Below are positions 27,316 through 36,484 of a stretch of 64,000 nt of DNA, in pieces (the first letter of the stretch is position 1; the number at the start of each line of letters is the position of its first letter). The position numbers and the translations under genes were made by a program. Location: the NCBI GenBank assembly GCA_011523705.1, contig WTGC01000004.1:122633-186632 (forward strand). Direction: 5' to 3'. Source of the stretch: Chloroflexota bacterium (GTDB lineage Bacteria; Chloroflexota; Anaerolineae; Aggregatilineales; Phototrophicaceae). The notes under the pieces were generated by a model. It did not search any database, had not been told where the DNA came from, and saw only the letters and a list, made by a program, of their open reading frames with translations.

Positions 27316-27870
27316 ATGGGACTCAAGCCCGACCGCTGGATCAAAGAGATGGCGCGGAAGCATCGCATGATCGAACCTTTCGTCGACCAGCAAGTGCGCG
27401 AAGGCGCCATTAGCTACGGCGTCTCGTCTTATGGTTACGACCTGCGCGTCTCCGACGAGTTCAAGATTTTCACCAATGTGCGCTCGGCCATCGTCGATCC
27501 CAAGCACTTCGCCAGTGAATCCTTCATTGACTTCCGCGGCGACGTTTGCGTCATTCCGCCGAATTCCTTCGTGCTCTCGCGCTCGGTCGAGTACTTTCGC
27601 ATACCTCGGAATGTGCTCACCATCTGCCTGGGCAAATCGACCTACGCTCGCTGCGGCTTGATCGTCAACGTCACGCCCTTCGAGCCGGAATGGGAGGGCT
27701 ACGTCACGCTGGAGGTCAGCAATACGACGCCCTTGCCAGCCAAGGTTTACGCGAACGAAGGTCTGGCGCAGGTCTTGTTCTTTGAAGCGGATGAAACCTG
27801 CGAGCAGTCTTACGCCGACAAGAAAGGCAAGTATCAAAGGCAAATGGGCGTGACGCCACCAAGAATGTAA
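27316..27870 (+). CDS. dcd: dCTP deaminase, 184 aa
   Basis: The protein has the Dcd/dUTPase trimer signatures: N-terminal [28 protein letters not shown] (about residues 34-48), [32 protein letters not shown] with the catalytic Glu in the last part, and the C-terminal [11 protein letters not shown] that closes over the nucleotide. It deaminates dCTP to dUTP, supplying dUMP for thymidylate synthesis. Length (184) agrees with the family. It follows argS by 21 bp, so co-transcription is likely. Confidence 0.96.
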   Translation: MGLKPDRWIKEMARKHRMIEPFVDQQVREGAISYGVSSYGYDLRVSDEFKIFTNVRSAIVDPKHFASESFIDFRGDVCVIPPNSFVLSRSVEYFRIPRNVLTICLGKSTYARCGLIVNVTPFEPEWEGYVTLEVSNTTPLPAKVYANEGLAQVLFFEADETCEQSYADKKGKYQRQMGVTPPRM

Positions 27871-27906
27871 GCGCTTGACGGGCGCTAATTCTGGAGCGGG
27901 TTTGCC

Positions 27907-27936
27907 TTGACGAACTCCTAAACGAGCGGCTATAAT
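27907..27936 (+). promoter_or_regulatory. Promoter of tRNA-Val
   Basis: TTGACG (27907-27912), an 18-bp spacer and a perfect TATAAT (27931-27936) lie just before the tRNA (27949). Confidence 0.85.
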
Positions 27937-27948
27937 CCCTATTTGCGC

Positions 27949-28021
27949 GGGCGTTTAGCTCAATTGGCAGAGCATCCGGTTTACACCCGGAAGGTTATAA
28001 GTTCGAGTCTTATAGCGCCCA
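27949..28021 (+). tRNA. tRNA-Val (anticodon TAC/UAC)
   Basis: The 7-bp acceptor GGGCGTT/AGCGCCC contains one G-T pair. D-arm GCTC...GAGC, anticodon stem TCCGG/CCGGA with loop TTTACAC (anticodon TAC) and T-arm TTATAAGTTCGAGTCTTATA are all present. The discriminator is A and CCA is not encoded. Confidence 0.97.
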
Positions 28022-28040
28022 TACGGCAGATTTCTTAGAG

Positions 28041-28072
28041 ACAGGCGTGTCAAGAGGCGCCTGTTTTCTTTT
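28041..28072 (+). terminator. Rho-independent terminator of tRNA-Val
   Basis: The 7-bp stem ACAGGCG/CGCCTGT (28041-28047 with 28058-28064) with a 10-nt loop is followed by TTTCTTTT. Confidence 0.9.
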
Positions 28073-28146
28073 GGTCTGTCCCTTCGCGCCGCTGCAAGAC
28101 GCGCTCTGACAGTTTCACCGGTCCGGGCCTGGACGCTCTCGTTTGC

Positions 28147-28175
28147 TTGACAGGTTTTTGTCAATTGTCTACAAT
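28147..28175 (+). promoter_or_regulatory. Promoter and GntR-type operator of the DppDF operon (site 1)
   Basis: TTGACA (28147-28152), a 17-bp spacer and TACAAT (28170-28175) form a near-consensus promoter. The perfect inverted repeat ATTGTCTACAAT (28164-28175) covers the -10, so a bound repressor would block polymerase. The repeat is of the TTGT-NN-ACAA type used by GntR/FCD regulators and recurs at 41947 and 48137. Confidence 0.8.
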
Positions 28176-28208
28176 GCGACGCGATCCGCGAGAGGGCGAT
28201 TGCGCGAT

Positions 28209-29234
28209 ATGTCTGAAGAATTCAGCGATGTACTCGAACTGCGCGACCTCAGAACCTACTTTCATTTGCCCGAAGGCACGCTGAAGGCGGTTGATGGCGT
28301 CGACTTGACCATCGCTCCCCATCAGACCGTCGGCGTCATTGGCGAGTCTGGCTCCGGCAAAAGCGTCACCGCCCAATCCATCTTGCAAATAGTGCCGCCG
28401 CCGGGCGCGATCGAATCCGGCGAGATCATTCTGCGGCGCAAAGACGGCGACGCCGTCGATGTCGGCAAGCTCAATCCGCGCAGCCGGGCAATCCGCGCCA
28501 TTCGCGGCGCCGAAGTCTCGATGGTATTCCAGGAGCCGATGACCAGCCTCTCGCCGGTTCATACGATTGGCGCGCAAATTGTCGAAGCGATCTTGCTGCA
28601 TATCGAGCGTGACAAAAGGAAAGCCAGGCAGCTGGCGCTGGATATGATCAATCGCGTCGGTATCTCCAATCCCGAGCAGCGCTTTGATGAATATCCGCAC
28701 CAATTGTCAGGCGGGATGCGTCAGCGCGCGATGATCGCCATGGCGCTCTCTTGCAGCCCTTCCCTGCTCATCGCCGATGAACCGACCACCGCGCTTGACG
28801 TCACGGTACAGGCGCAAATTCTGGAATTGATGAAAGAATTACAGGCGCAGTTTGGCATGGCGATCATGTATATTACGCATGATTTGGGCGTCATCGCCGA
28901 AATCGCTGACGAAGTCAATGTCATGTACCTCGGCCGGGTGGTGGAGCGCGCTTCTACCGTGGAGCTATTCAAGAATCCGCTGCATCCGTACACGCAGCGA
29001 TTGCTCAAGTCCATTCCGCGTCTTGGCGGGCGCGGGCGGGGACGCCTCGACGCCATTCGCGGCAATGTGCCGGTGCCGATGAATCCGCCGCCGCAATGTG
29101 GCTTCGCCTCGCGCTGTGATGAATTCATCCGCGGCAAATGCGATGTGGCCGTGCCCGCGCTCGTCGACATGGGCCAGGACCACTACGTGCGCTGCTACCT
29201 GCACAGCGAAGAAAGCGAGCCGGTCTATGCCTGA
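28209..29234 (+). CDS. Dipeptide/oligosaccharide ABC transporter ATP-binding protein DppD-like, 341 aa
   Basis: The start ATG at 28209 lies about 34 bp after the operator. The ATPase has Walker A GESGSGKS, signature LSGGMRQR, Walker B LLIADEPTTALD and H-loop ITHDLG, and ends with the oligopeptide-type C-terminal Cys region (FASRCDEFIRGKCDV), which in relatives binds an iron-sulfur cluster. DppD/OppD proteins drive import with the DppF partner. The gene overlaps the start of dppF by 8 bp. No permease is adjacent; the matching DppBC pair probably lies at 42047-44200 under the same operator. The family also imports oligosaccharides, which would suit the GH117 locus. Confidence 0.93.
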   Translation: MSEEFSDVLELRDLRTYFHLPEGTLKAVDGVDLTIAPHQTVGVIGESGSGKSVTAQSILQIVPPPGAIESGEIILRRKDGDAVDVGKLNPRSRAIRAIRGAEVSMVFQEPMTSLSPVHTIGAQIVEAILLHIERDKRKARQLALDMINRVGISNPEQRFDEYPHQLSGGMRQRAMIAMALSCSPSLLIADEPTTALDVTVQAQILELMKELQAQFGMAIMYITHDLGVIAEIADEVNVMYLGRVVERASTVELFKNPLHPYTQRLLKSIPRLGGRGRGRLDAIRGNVPVPMNPPPQCGFASRCDEFIRGKCDVAVPALVDMGQDHYVRCYLHSEESEPVYA

Positions 29235-30273
29235 AGCGGATACGCCCACCAGGAAACAGATCGGCGATGTGCTGTTGGATGTCCGCGAACTCAAGAAGCA
29301 TTTTCCCATTGAGAAAGGCTTCTTTCGCAGCGTGTATGGCTACGTAAAGGCAGTAGATGGCGTCAGCTTCACGATTCGTGAAGGCGAGACATTCGGCTTG
29401 GTGGGGGAATCCGGCAGCGGCAAGACCACCTTGGGGCGCTGCATCGTGCGCGGCATTGAACCGACCGCGGGCGAAATATTGTTTCGTCTGCCCAATGGCA
29501 ACGAGGTTGATATCGCGGCGCTGGATAAGAAGGCGCTGCGCGACGTGCGCCAACACTTTCACATGATCTTTCAGGATCCCTATTCCTCGCTCGATCCGCG
29601 CATGTCGGTGCTCGATATAATTGCCGAGCCGATCCGCAACAATAAGCTCCTCTCGGACACCCGCGAAATACAAGACCGCGTGCGTGAACTGATGGACAAG
29701 GTGGGCTTGGATATCCAGCATCTCAACCGCTATCCCCATGCCTTTTCCGGCGGCCAGCGCCAACGCATCGGTATCGCCCGGTCGCTCGCGCCAAGTCCGC
29801 TGCTGATCGTTTGCGATGAGGCGGTCTCCGCGCTGGATGTTTCGATTCAAGCACAGATTCTCAACCTGCTTGAGGACTTGCAGGAGGAGTTCAACCTGAC
29901 CTTTCTGTTTATCGCCCACGATCTGTCCGTCGTGGAGCATATTTCCGATCGCGTCGGCGTGATGTATGTCGGGCAACTGGTTGAGCTGGCCGACACCGAA
30001 TCCCTGTTCACGTCGCCCAAGCATCCTTATACCGAGGCGCTTCTATCGGCGGTGCCGACAACGGACCCCGAGATCAAGATGGACAGGATCATTTTGCCCG
30101 GCGAAGTCGCCAATCCGGCCGCGCCGCCTTCGGGCTGTTATTTCCACCCGCGCTGCCGCTATGCGCAGGAGATTTGCGCGACTGAGGCGCCTGAATGGAC
30201 CCAAGTCGCGGAAGGTCATTTTGCCGCCTGCCATTTCGCCGATGAGCTGGCCCTGCGTGGGGTCGAAGAGTAG
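29227..30273 (+). CDS. Dipeptide/oligosaccharide ABC transporter ATP-binding protein DppF-like, 348 aa
   Basis: I start at the ATG at 29227, inside the last codons of the dppD-like gene (8-bp overlap), since the protein alignment begins with [26 protein letters not shown]. Walker [10 protein letters not shown], signature [15 protein letters not shown], Walker [13 protein letters not shown] and H-loop IAHDLS are intact. The C-terminal oligopeptide-type extension has [14 protein letters not shown] with four cysteines. It pairs with the upstream ATPase to energise uptake through a DppBC-type channel. The next gene on the strand is a 119-aa protein 5 bp further on. Confidence 0.93.
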   Translation: MPEADTPTRKQIGDVLLDVRELKKHFPIEKGFFRSVYGYVKAVDGVSFTIREGETFGLVGESGSGKTTLGRCIVRGIEPTAGEILFRLPNGNEVDIAALDKKALRDVRQHFHMIFQDPYSSLDPRMSVLDIIAEPIRNNKLLSDTREIQDRVRELMDKVGLDIQHLNRYPHAFSGGQRQRIGIARSLAPSPLLIVCDEAVSALDVSIQAQILNLLEDLQEEFNLTFLFIAHDLSVVEHISDRVGVMYVGQLVELADTESLFTSPKHPYTEALLSAVPTTDPEIKMDRIILPGEVANPAAPPSGCYFHPRCRYAQEICATEAPEWTQVAEGHFAACHFADELALRGVEE

Positions 30274-30278
30274 CGCAG

Positions 30279-30638
30279 ATGGACCTGCTGGCGCTCTTCA
30301 TAGTCGCATCGCTTATTGGCGGCGGGATGGTCGCCTGGGTCGCCATTTGGACGACCAATCGAGCGTCGAACGCCGCCATCACGCGCCATTTCAAAGCCAG
30401 CGAATATATCCTCGAGACGGGAAAGCCGCCGCCAGAATGGCTAAAGGCGCCCGCCTGGAAACGGCTGCTCGCATTTCCGCTCTCTTCTACCGGGGACCAG
30501 CTCGCCTTGGCGCGCCTTGACGAGCTAATTCGTTTCTTCAAACATTGCAGTTTCTACGAAGACGAGTTCGCGCGCGATGAGCATCTGTCGCAATTGAAGG
30601 GCGTGAGAAAAGCTTGGCTATCGGGCGAGATCTCGTAG
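30279..30638 (+). CDS. Small membrane-anchored protein, 119 aa
   Basis: The N-terminal helix LLALFIVASLIGGGMVAWVAIW (residues 3-24) is followed by a soluble, helix-rich cytoplasmic-type domain with LDELIRFFKHCSFYEDEFARDEH. It starts 5 bp after dppF, so it is probably translated from the same transcript, and converges on the GH-like gene at 30642 with a 3-bp gap. I do not recognise a family. An accessory role in the transporter operon is possible but unsupported; it could also be an unrelated passenger. Confidence 0.65.
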   Translation: MDLLALFIVASLIGGGMVAWVAIWTTNRASNAAITRHFKASEYILETGKPPPEWLKAPAWKRLLAFPLSSTGDQLALARLDELIRFFKHCSFYEDEFARDEHLSQLKGVRKAWLSGEIS

Positions 30639-30641
30639 GCG

Positions 30642-32432
30642 TCATTGCAACTTGACAATTGCCCACATATCCAGCGTTGGCAGGGAGACGATGGTTTCCG
30701 AACCGGCCGCGTCGCAATCGATCTCACGAGGCAATTCCCCGGGCGCGTAGAGCGTCGCGCGAGTGAACACCCGGTCCAGCAGGTCTCCGGCGATCGTCAA
30801 CTCGACATCGCGCAAGCTCTCATAGGCGTCCGACTGCAAGTCATAGTTGCTGTTTAATACATGACAGATGGCCGGCGCGCCAGGCTGATCCGGCATTTGA
30901 CGCAGCTGCACGCTGATGTTCTCAGCGCCGGCGACGCGGATGGCGCCCCCAACCCGGTCGAGCAGGTCGCTCGCGCCCGACCAAGTACAGAGTCGGTCAC
31001 CTGCAGACAATAATTTGCTTTCCTGTTCCTCCGTCAGGAACGACGGCTCAAATCGAACGACAGCGCGGTAAGGTGATAGGTCCGTATTCAGAAGGCGGTC
31101 CTCCACCCAGTCATCGCCGGCGACGATCACGTGAAAGGGAACATTGGCGCGGCTCAGGGCGAAGCAAGCTTCCGCCAAATCGGTCCGCGGCGCGCTGCGA
31201 TTCTGGCCCCCGAGATGCCCGCCGGTCAAGCGGTCGCCGAGATACTGCCGAACGGCGTTGTTGCTGAAGATCAGCGCGACTTTCGCGACCGATTCGTAGC
31301 CATCGAATAGTTCAGGATAATCACGAATGAAGTGATAAAGCGGCTCATAATCGCCCGTCTTGCTGTGATACCAACGGTCGGGCTCGCCAGCGTTGCGCAG
31401 CGTCCACATCTTGTCCGGCGCCATGAAGACATGCCCATAGGCGTAGGCTTGCGCGATCCACAGGCGAATATGCCCGGGGCGGTCGTTGAGGCGGCAGGGC
31501 TCGAAGGCGCGCGGCACACCCGTAATCGCCAGAAGCCGCCCCAGACCGTCCGCCAGTTTGAAGGTGTAAACGGGATCGGTCGGCAGGATCTCCTCTTCTG
31601 GCGGCAGATATTGCATCTCATTGGTGTAGAAGTCATGCGCGTCTACGGCGTACATGAATTCCGCCCAATAAAATGGCGAATTGGAACTCATCGGCACATC
31701 ACTGCTGAATTCGCGGGCGTAGCGCTTGAATTCGCGAAAGAGCGCGTTGACCTCTTGCCACTGGAAATCGATGTATTCGTTTGCCAGTGGAATCGCCGCC
31801 GGGAATGCCAGTATTTCCGCTCGATAGCGCTCGTCGGTGAAGCCACGCGCCAGCAGGAAGTCGCGATAATTGAATGACTCGAGATCGTCAATCTCCCAGA
31901 TTTCACGATCGGCAGCGTCAAGATGCGACTTAAGGTATTCGCGAAAGCCGGCCAGGCAATGCTCACAGAAGCAGCCGCCATAACGCGCGTTGAGCGAGGC
32001 GATCGTGGGAATCGCCGAATCGATCATCAGCCAGTCCGACCCCGCCTCCATGACTCGGCGCACTTGGTACATGAGGTAATGCCGATAGCCGGGCGCGTTG
32101 GTGCAGAAGAAATACGGCGGATGTCCCTTGTATCGATGCGCCCACCAGGTGATCGCGGGCCGGTCATTGAGATCGCGCACGGTCGATTCCATGAAATTGG
32201 AGTCGAAGTCGATCATGCCCATCCAATCCGCGTCCAACTCGACCCGCCCCTGAAACTTGACGCCGCAGCGATGCGCCTCATCGACATCGCGCATCATCTC
32301 TTCGTCCGGCGGCAGGCCGCGGCGGTCGGGCTCGGGCAGGAAGCCCCAGCCCAAACCAGTCGCGCGATATCGTCGGTAGACGTCCATGCTGCATGGACGA
32401 GTGATCAGCACATCTGATCGTTTCAAGGTCAT
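30642..32432 (-). CDS. GH42/GHL-type glycoside-hydrolase-like protein, 596 aa
   Basis: The first about 370 residues look like a (beta/alpha)8 barrel: WAHRYKGHPPYFFCTNAPGYR, LMIDSAIPTIAS, then GGCFCEHCLAGFREYL, a Cys-rich motif common in GH42-like and hypothetical glycosidase-like (GHL) proteins, and SSNSPFYWAEF and TNEMQY strand ends that could carry active-site residues. A second domain (about 380-520, ALIFSNNAVRQYLG onward) resembles the beta-galactosidase trimerisation domain, followed by a small beta-domain. There is no signal peptide. The gene is last in the minus-strand run from 41920, 21 bp after the sulfatase gene. A galactosidase-type activity is inferred only from fold and context. 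Confidence 0.72.
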   Translation of the reverse strand: MTLKRSDVLITRPCSMDVYRRYRATGLGWGFLPEPDRRGLPPDEEMMRDVDEAHRCGVKFQGRVELDADWMGMIDFDSNFMESTVRDLNDRPAITWWAHRYKGHPPYFFCTNAPGYRHYLMYQVRRVMEAGSDWLMIDSAIPTIASLNARYGGCFCEHCLAGFREYLKSHLDAADREIWEIDDLESFNYRDFLLARGFTDERYRAEILAFPAAIPLANEYIDFQWQEVNALFREFKRYAREFSSDVPMSSNSPFYWAEFMYAVDAHDFYTNEMQYLPPEEEILPTDPVYTFKLADGLGRLLAITGVPRAFEPCRLNDRPGHIRLWIAQAYAYGHVFMAPDKMWTLRNAGEPDRWYHSKTGDYEPLYHFIRDYPELFDGYESVAKVALIFSNNAVRQYLGDRLTGGHLGGQNRSAPRTDLAEACFALSRANVPFHVIVAGDDWVEDRLLNTDLSPYRAVVRFEPSFLTEEQESKLLSAGDRLCTWSGASDLLDRVGGAIRVAGAENISVQLRQMPDQPGAPAICHVLNSNYDLQSDAYESLRDVELTIAGDLLDRVFTRATLYAPGELPREIDCDAAGSETIVSLPTLDMWAIVKLQ

Positions 32433-32453
32433 AACGTGGACTCCATAGCCGGG

Positions 32454-34100
32454 CTAAACTTTCGTGACATAGACAAAATAGGCGCCCCTTCGTCGATCAC
32501 CGCCGTCATTGCTCAATTCAGTACGCAATTTGCGCAGCCCTGAATCAAGTTCCAAGTCGAAGGTCGCATGACAGTCTTCCCCCGACAGGGGCTTTGACCA
32601 CTCTGTATCGTCAACTTGCAGGCTGGCAGCCGACACGCCCATAGGTCGCTCAGCTTCGCGCGGATGCGTCCGCAGCTCGATTCTGTAGGGACCGGGCCGC
32701 GTCACATCAATCCACCAGAAGCCGTTGGCGTCGTAGGCGGGATCGTCTATCCAGCTTTGCCGCCAGGGAACGCGACCTTCCGTTGGATGCCAATCGCGCG
32801 CCGAGAGCAGCGTCGGATTCTCGCATTTGGTACCAACAGGAATCGCGATGGAATGGGAAAAACTGTCTTGCATCTCTTCCCAGAAAGCATCATAGTCCCG
32901 GCGCAGCGCCGCCACAACATGGGGGAATTCAGCGGAGACGTCGTTTTCCTGCGCCCGGTCGCGGTCCACATCGTAGAGTTCCTCGCCATTGACCAAGCGC
33001 CAGCGTCCGTCGAGCAGTGCCGTCTGATGCCACTTGCGCGGCTGGTCGCTTTGAAGCTGAATCACCAGCGAACGCTCGGGCAATTCGCATTCGTCGCCGC
33101 GCAGCAATTCAGCCAAGCTTAAACCATCAAAGGCCGGTTCGGTATCGCATTCAAGACCACAGATGTCAATCAGCGTCGGCAGTATATCAATGTGCGCCGT
33201 GAGTTGACGCACCTTGCGCTCGGCCGGCAGTTGCCCGGACCAACGGAAGAAAAAGTTCACCTGATGCCCGCCATCATAGACCGAGCCCTTTTTGCCCCGC
33301 AGACCGGCATTGTAGCCGTCGCCAGTCTCCGGATCGTAACCGGCGGCCGTGCCATGATCGGCGGTGAAGATGACCAGCGTGTCTTCATCGAGACTGAGTT
33401 GTCTCAGACGCGCGAACAAGCGGCCCATATTCTCGTCGAAATTGGCGATCATGCCATAGAACTTGGCGCGTTCTTCGGGCAAGCCCTGCGCCAAATAAGG
33501 CTCTGCATATTCGGCCGGCACGATATGCGGCGCGTGCATCGCATTCGGCGCCAGATAGACCAAGAAGGACGCTTCCCTGTGCGACTCGATGAAAGCGAGG
33601 GCGGCGTCAAAGAATACATCGGTGCAGTAGCCCTCGCAGCGGATGGGCTCGCCATTGTGAAAATAAACGTCGTCCACATAGCTGTTGCCCCAGTAGTCGG
33701 GCAGCTCGCCCACGCCGCCGCCGCGATGACAGAGCGATTCGTCGAAGCCGCGATACTGCGGGGCGAAGGGATAATTGTCGCCGAGATGCCACTTGCCGAA
33801 CAGGCCGGTGCGATAACCGTCCGCGGCGTAGACATCGGCCATGGTCACAGCCGCGGGATGCAGCAGATGACGCCCATGAATCACATGCCAAACGCCGTTG
33901 CGACAGGCATATTGCCCGGTCAGCAAGGCGGCGCGGGAAGGGGAACACAGCGGGTCGTGATGATGATTGTCCAACTGGACGCTCTCGCGCGCCATTTGAT
34001 CGAGATGAGGGGTCTTGAGAACGGGATTGCCATGATAGCCAATATCAGCGTAACCCTGATCGTCGGTGATGACGAAGATGACATTGGGCGGCCGCGTCAT
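32454..34100 (-). CDS. Sulfatase (arylsulfatase/S1-like), 548 aa
   Basis: The ATG at 34100 is preceded by AGCGAAGGG. The protein begins with NVIFVITDDQGYADIGY (metal Asp13 and Asp14) and has the sulfatase signature LCSPSRAALLTGQ, where Cys52 of C-S-P-S-R would be converted to formylglycine. TADHG and GKWHLG also match. A C-terminal beta-rich extension (about 450-548, RPGPYRIELRTHPREAE) is present. No signal peptide is seen, unlike many polysaccharide sulfatases, so it probably acts on imported sulfated oligosaccharides in the cytoplasm. The formylglycine-generating enzyme is not in this window. It is flanked by GH117 (26 bp) and GHL (21 bp) genes. Confidence 0.92.
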   Translation of the reverse strand: MTRPPNVIFVITDDQGYADIGYHGNPVLKTPHLDQMARESVQLDNHHHDPLCSPSRAALLTGQYACRNGVWHVIHGRHLLHPAAVTMADVYAADGYRTGLFGKWHLGDNYPFAPQYRGFDESLCHRGGGVGELPDYWGNSYVDDVYFHNGEPIRCEGYCTDVFFDAALAFIESHREASFLVYLAPNAMHAPHIVPAEYAEPYLAQGLPEERAKFYGMIANFDENMGRLFARLRQLSLDEDTLVIFTADHGTAAGYDPETGDGYNAGLRGKKGSVYDGGHQVNFFFRWSGQLPAERKVRQLTAHIDILPTLIDICGLECDTEPAFDGLSLAELLRGDECELPERSLVIQLQSDQPRKWHQTALLDGRWRLVNGEELYDVDRDRAQENDVSAEFPHVVAALRRDYDAFWEEMQDSFSHSIAIPVGTKCENPTLLSARDWHPTEGRVPWRQSWIDDPAYDANGFWWIDVTRPGPYRIELRTHPREAERPMGVSAASLQVDDTEWSKPLSGEDCHATFDLELDSGLRKLRTELSNDGGDRRRGAYFVYVTKV

Positions 34101-34126
34101 CCCTTCGCTCCCGAGCCAATCAAGCG

Positions 34127-35212
34127 CTAGACCCAGCCCAGCGACTGATCGTGGCGCTCCCAGCGGATGAGGAAGTCCCAGGGTTCGTCGATGGTTGAGA
34201 TCCCAAGCGGATCCTGCCCTTGCCGCGCCGCATGCGGGCTCCACTGCGTGACATGGCTGAGCCCCCAGCTCAAGCCGGCGAGCGGCTCGCTGTTCGATTC
34301 TTCCGGAATGCGCAAGGCGCCCGCTGCTTGGGGCGGATCAATGATCGTCGCTTTCGGTTCAAAGTTGATGCCGTCGGCGGCGAACTGAATCGTATTCTTC
34401 TCCGGTCCGCAGCGGGTCAATAGGGCGCCGACGCCGCCAGCGTAATTCCATACCATCACCTCATGTCCGCTGTTGGTGATGGGATTGAGCGGTGATTTCT
34501 CGTAGGGACCCAGCGGATCATCGGCCATGGCGACGCCCCATTTGCTCTCCATATTGCTGTGGCCGATGCCTTCGCCTTTGAAGTAGAGCCAATAGCAACC
34601 CTCGCGGAAGAGCAGCGCCGGGTCGTGCACGCGCAAGCTGTCGAAGGTCCCCTGCGCCGTCGCTTCCAGCGGGTGAGCGCGATCATCAACCTCGCCCGAT
34701 GGATCCGGTTCCACTACCGGCGCTGGCGTTTTCGTCCAGGGACCATGCGGAGAATCAGCCCAAGCCAAGGCGATTGACTCCGGCGTGCTCCGCCAGGTTG
34801 GCGCTCTCGTCACCTGATAGACCAGAAAGAAACGACCGTCATGCGCCAGCACGTCGGGCGTAAAGATGCTGCGCTCGTCATAGCTGCCGGCCGGTCCGCG
34901 CTCGACAGCCGGACCCTGCTCGCTCCAATGATGGCCGTCGGTGGACGTGGCGTACCAGACATCGGTCAGGTCCCAGGGCATGGCCGGAATCACGTCGGTG
35001 GCGCGCTCGTGGCCGACCGCCGGGCAAGGGTGCGCTCCACGCGTATACCAGACGAAATAGAGGCCGTCAACTTCAATGATGCAGCTTGGATCGCGGCGGA
35101 CGATGCCCTTCTCATAGCCGAGGCCCGAGATCGTCATGTCTTGGAATTTGGCGAACCACGGATTGTCGGCGTCCCGCAATTGGAATCGTCGCATTGCTGC
35201 GCTAAGCGTCAT
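34127..35212 (-). CDS. GH117-like glycoside hydrolase (copy 1), 361 aa
   Basis: The ATG at 35212 has GGAGAG eight bases upstream. The N-terminal SAAMRR (S4, A6, R9) fits the SxAxxR motif that marks GH117 and mediates dimer swapping. The five-bladed beta-propeller then shows Asp41 in VRRDPS, Asp197 in VHDPA and His250 in TNSGHEVMVW. Their spacing (156 and 53) is close to the base, transition-state and acid residues (Asp, Asp, His) described for a Bacteroides GH117. Characterised GH117 enzymes remove terminal 3,6-anhydro-L-galactose; other members have different specificities. No signal peptide is seen. The product lies directly upstream of the sulfatase gene. Confidence 0.82.
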   Translation of the reverse strand: MTLSAAMRRFQLRDADNPWFAKFQDMTISGLGYEKGIVRRDPSCIIEVDGLYFVWYTRGAHPCPAVGHERATDVIPAMPWDLTDVWYATSTDGHHWSEQGPAVERGPAGSYDERSIFTPDVLAHDGRFFLVYQVTRAPTWRSTPESIALAWADSPHGPWTKTPAPVVEPDPSGEVDDRAHPLEATAQGTFDSLRVHDPALLFREGCYWLYFKGEGIGHSNMESKWGVAMADDPLGPYEKSPLNPITNSGHEVMVWNYAGGVGALLTRCGPEKNTIQFAADGINFEPKATIIDPPQAAGALRIPEESNSEPLAGLSWGLSHVTQWSPHAARQGQDPLGISTIDEPWDFLIRWERHDQSLGWV

Positions 35213-35322
35213 TGACTGACTCTCCACAGACTTCTTGCGCAACAGGGCGGGCGCCGCGAGGACATGTCCGCCGATATCTGGCAGTTGCAGGTCCGCTAGC
35301 GCTCGAAGCCAAAGCAGCGCCC

Positions 35323-36414
35323 TTAGATATAAGTACGGCGATGATGATCATGCTCCCAGCGAACCAGAAAATCCCAAGGCTCGTTAATTTCGGCCAGCGC
35401 CAGCGGATCATGCCCCTGCATGGTCAGGTGCGAGCTATGCGGGATTACATGGCTCAGTCCCCAGCTGAATCCCGAAAGCGGCTCTGTGTTGCATGCGTCA
35501 TCAATCCGCAGGGGTCCGGCGGCTTGCGGCGGGACGACAAGGGAAGACTTGATCTCAAAATTGACGCCGTCCGGCGCGAACTGAATGGTGTTTTTCTCCG
35601 GTCCGCAGCGATTGACCAAACCGGCAACGCCGCCATCGTATTGCCAGACCACGACTTCGTGGCCGCTGTTTGTAATCGGATTAAACGGAGACTTGGTGTA
35701 AGGACCGAAGGGTGAGTCGGCGGTAGCGACGCCCCATTTGGATTCCATGTGGTGATAGCCAATTCCTTCGCCCTTGTAATAGAGCCAGAATTTGCCTTCG
35801 CGATAAAGCAGCTCGGGGTCATGCACTTGCAGGCTGTCCCAGGCGCCCTTGACTGCCGCCTGCTCCGGAATTCCTTTTTCGTCGACTTCGCCGGAGGGAT
35901 CGGGTTCGAGGATGGGCGCCGGGCTTTTGGTCCAGGGTCCGGCCGGCGAATCAGACCAGGCGATAGCGATGGACTCGGGCGTGCAACGATAGTTGGGATG
36001 GCGCGCCACCTGATAGACGAGGCAATAAAGCCCGTCGTGCGCCAGGATGCCCGGGGTGAAGACGCCGCGTTCGTCATAAGCGCCAGGGGGACCGCGCTCC
36101 ACCGCCGGACCCTGCTCCTCCCAATGATGGCCGTCGGCCGAGGTGGCATACCAGACATCAGCCAAATCCCAGGGAGTCGCCGGCAGCTCTTTGGTCATTC
36201 GGTCAAAGCCAACCGGCGGGTGGGCATGGGCCGCGCGCGTATACCAGATGTAATAGCGGCCATCGATCGCCAGGATGGCGCTGGGGTCGCGGCGGACAAC
36301 GCCTCTTTCGTAGCCCAAGCCCGTTATCTTGCTGTATTTGAATTTGGCGAACCAGGGATTGTCCTTGTCTGGACCTTCAAATCGCCGCATGGCGGCGCTT
36401 CGTGGCATGTTCAT
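35323..36414 (-). CDS. GH117-like glycoside hydrolase (copy 2), 363 aa
   Basis: This is a close paralogue of copy 1, one gene upstream (about 110 bp gap): it shares WFAKF, SKITGLGYERGVVRRDPS, YATSADGHHWEEQGPAVERG and TNSGHEVVVW. The SxAxxR motif is S6-A8-R11, and the putative triad is Asp43, Asp199 and His252. The start may be the ATG at 36408, which has a better-spaced AGGA. A tandem duplication within one operon is likely, with divergence between the copies at the C-terminus. No signal peptide is present. Different linkage or sulfation preference in the two copies would explain their retention, but that is inference. Confidence 0.82.
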   Translation of the reverse strand: MNMPRSAAMRRFEGPDKDNPWFAKFKYSKITGLGYERGVVRRDPSAILAIDGRYYIWYTRAAHAHPPVGFDRMTKELPATPWDLADVWYATSADGHHWEEQGPAVERGPPGAYDERGVFTPGILAHDGLYCLVYQVARHPNYRCTPESIAIAWSDSPAGPWTKSPAPILEPDPSGEVDEKGIPEQAAVKGAWDSLQVHDPELLYREGKFWLYYKGEGIGYHHMESKWGVATADSPFGPYTKSPFNPITNSGHEVVVWQYDGGVAGLVNRCGPEKNTIQFAPDGVNFEIKSSLVVPPQAAGPLRIDDACNTEPLSGFSWGLSHVIPHSSHLTMQGHDPLALAEINEPWDFLVRWEHDHHRRTYI

Positions 36415-36484
36415 ATCCTGGGAAGTAGGAGCCGCAGTGTGACGCGCGCCACACCACGACTCTCGTATCTGACGAATTGGCGAA

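Noticed and set aside
28209-30273. Simple peptide transporter unrelated to the GH117 locus
   Set aside because: Possible from sequence alone, but the operator shared with DppBC and the GMC/GH117 operon makes a common function more likely.
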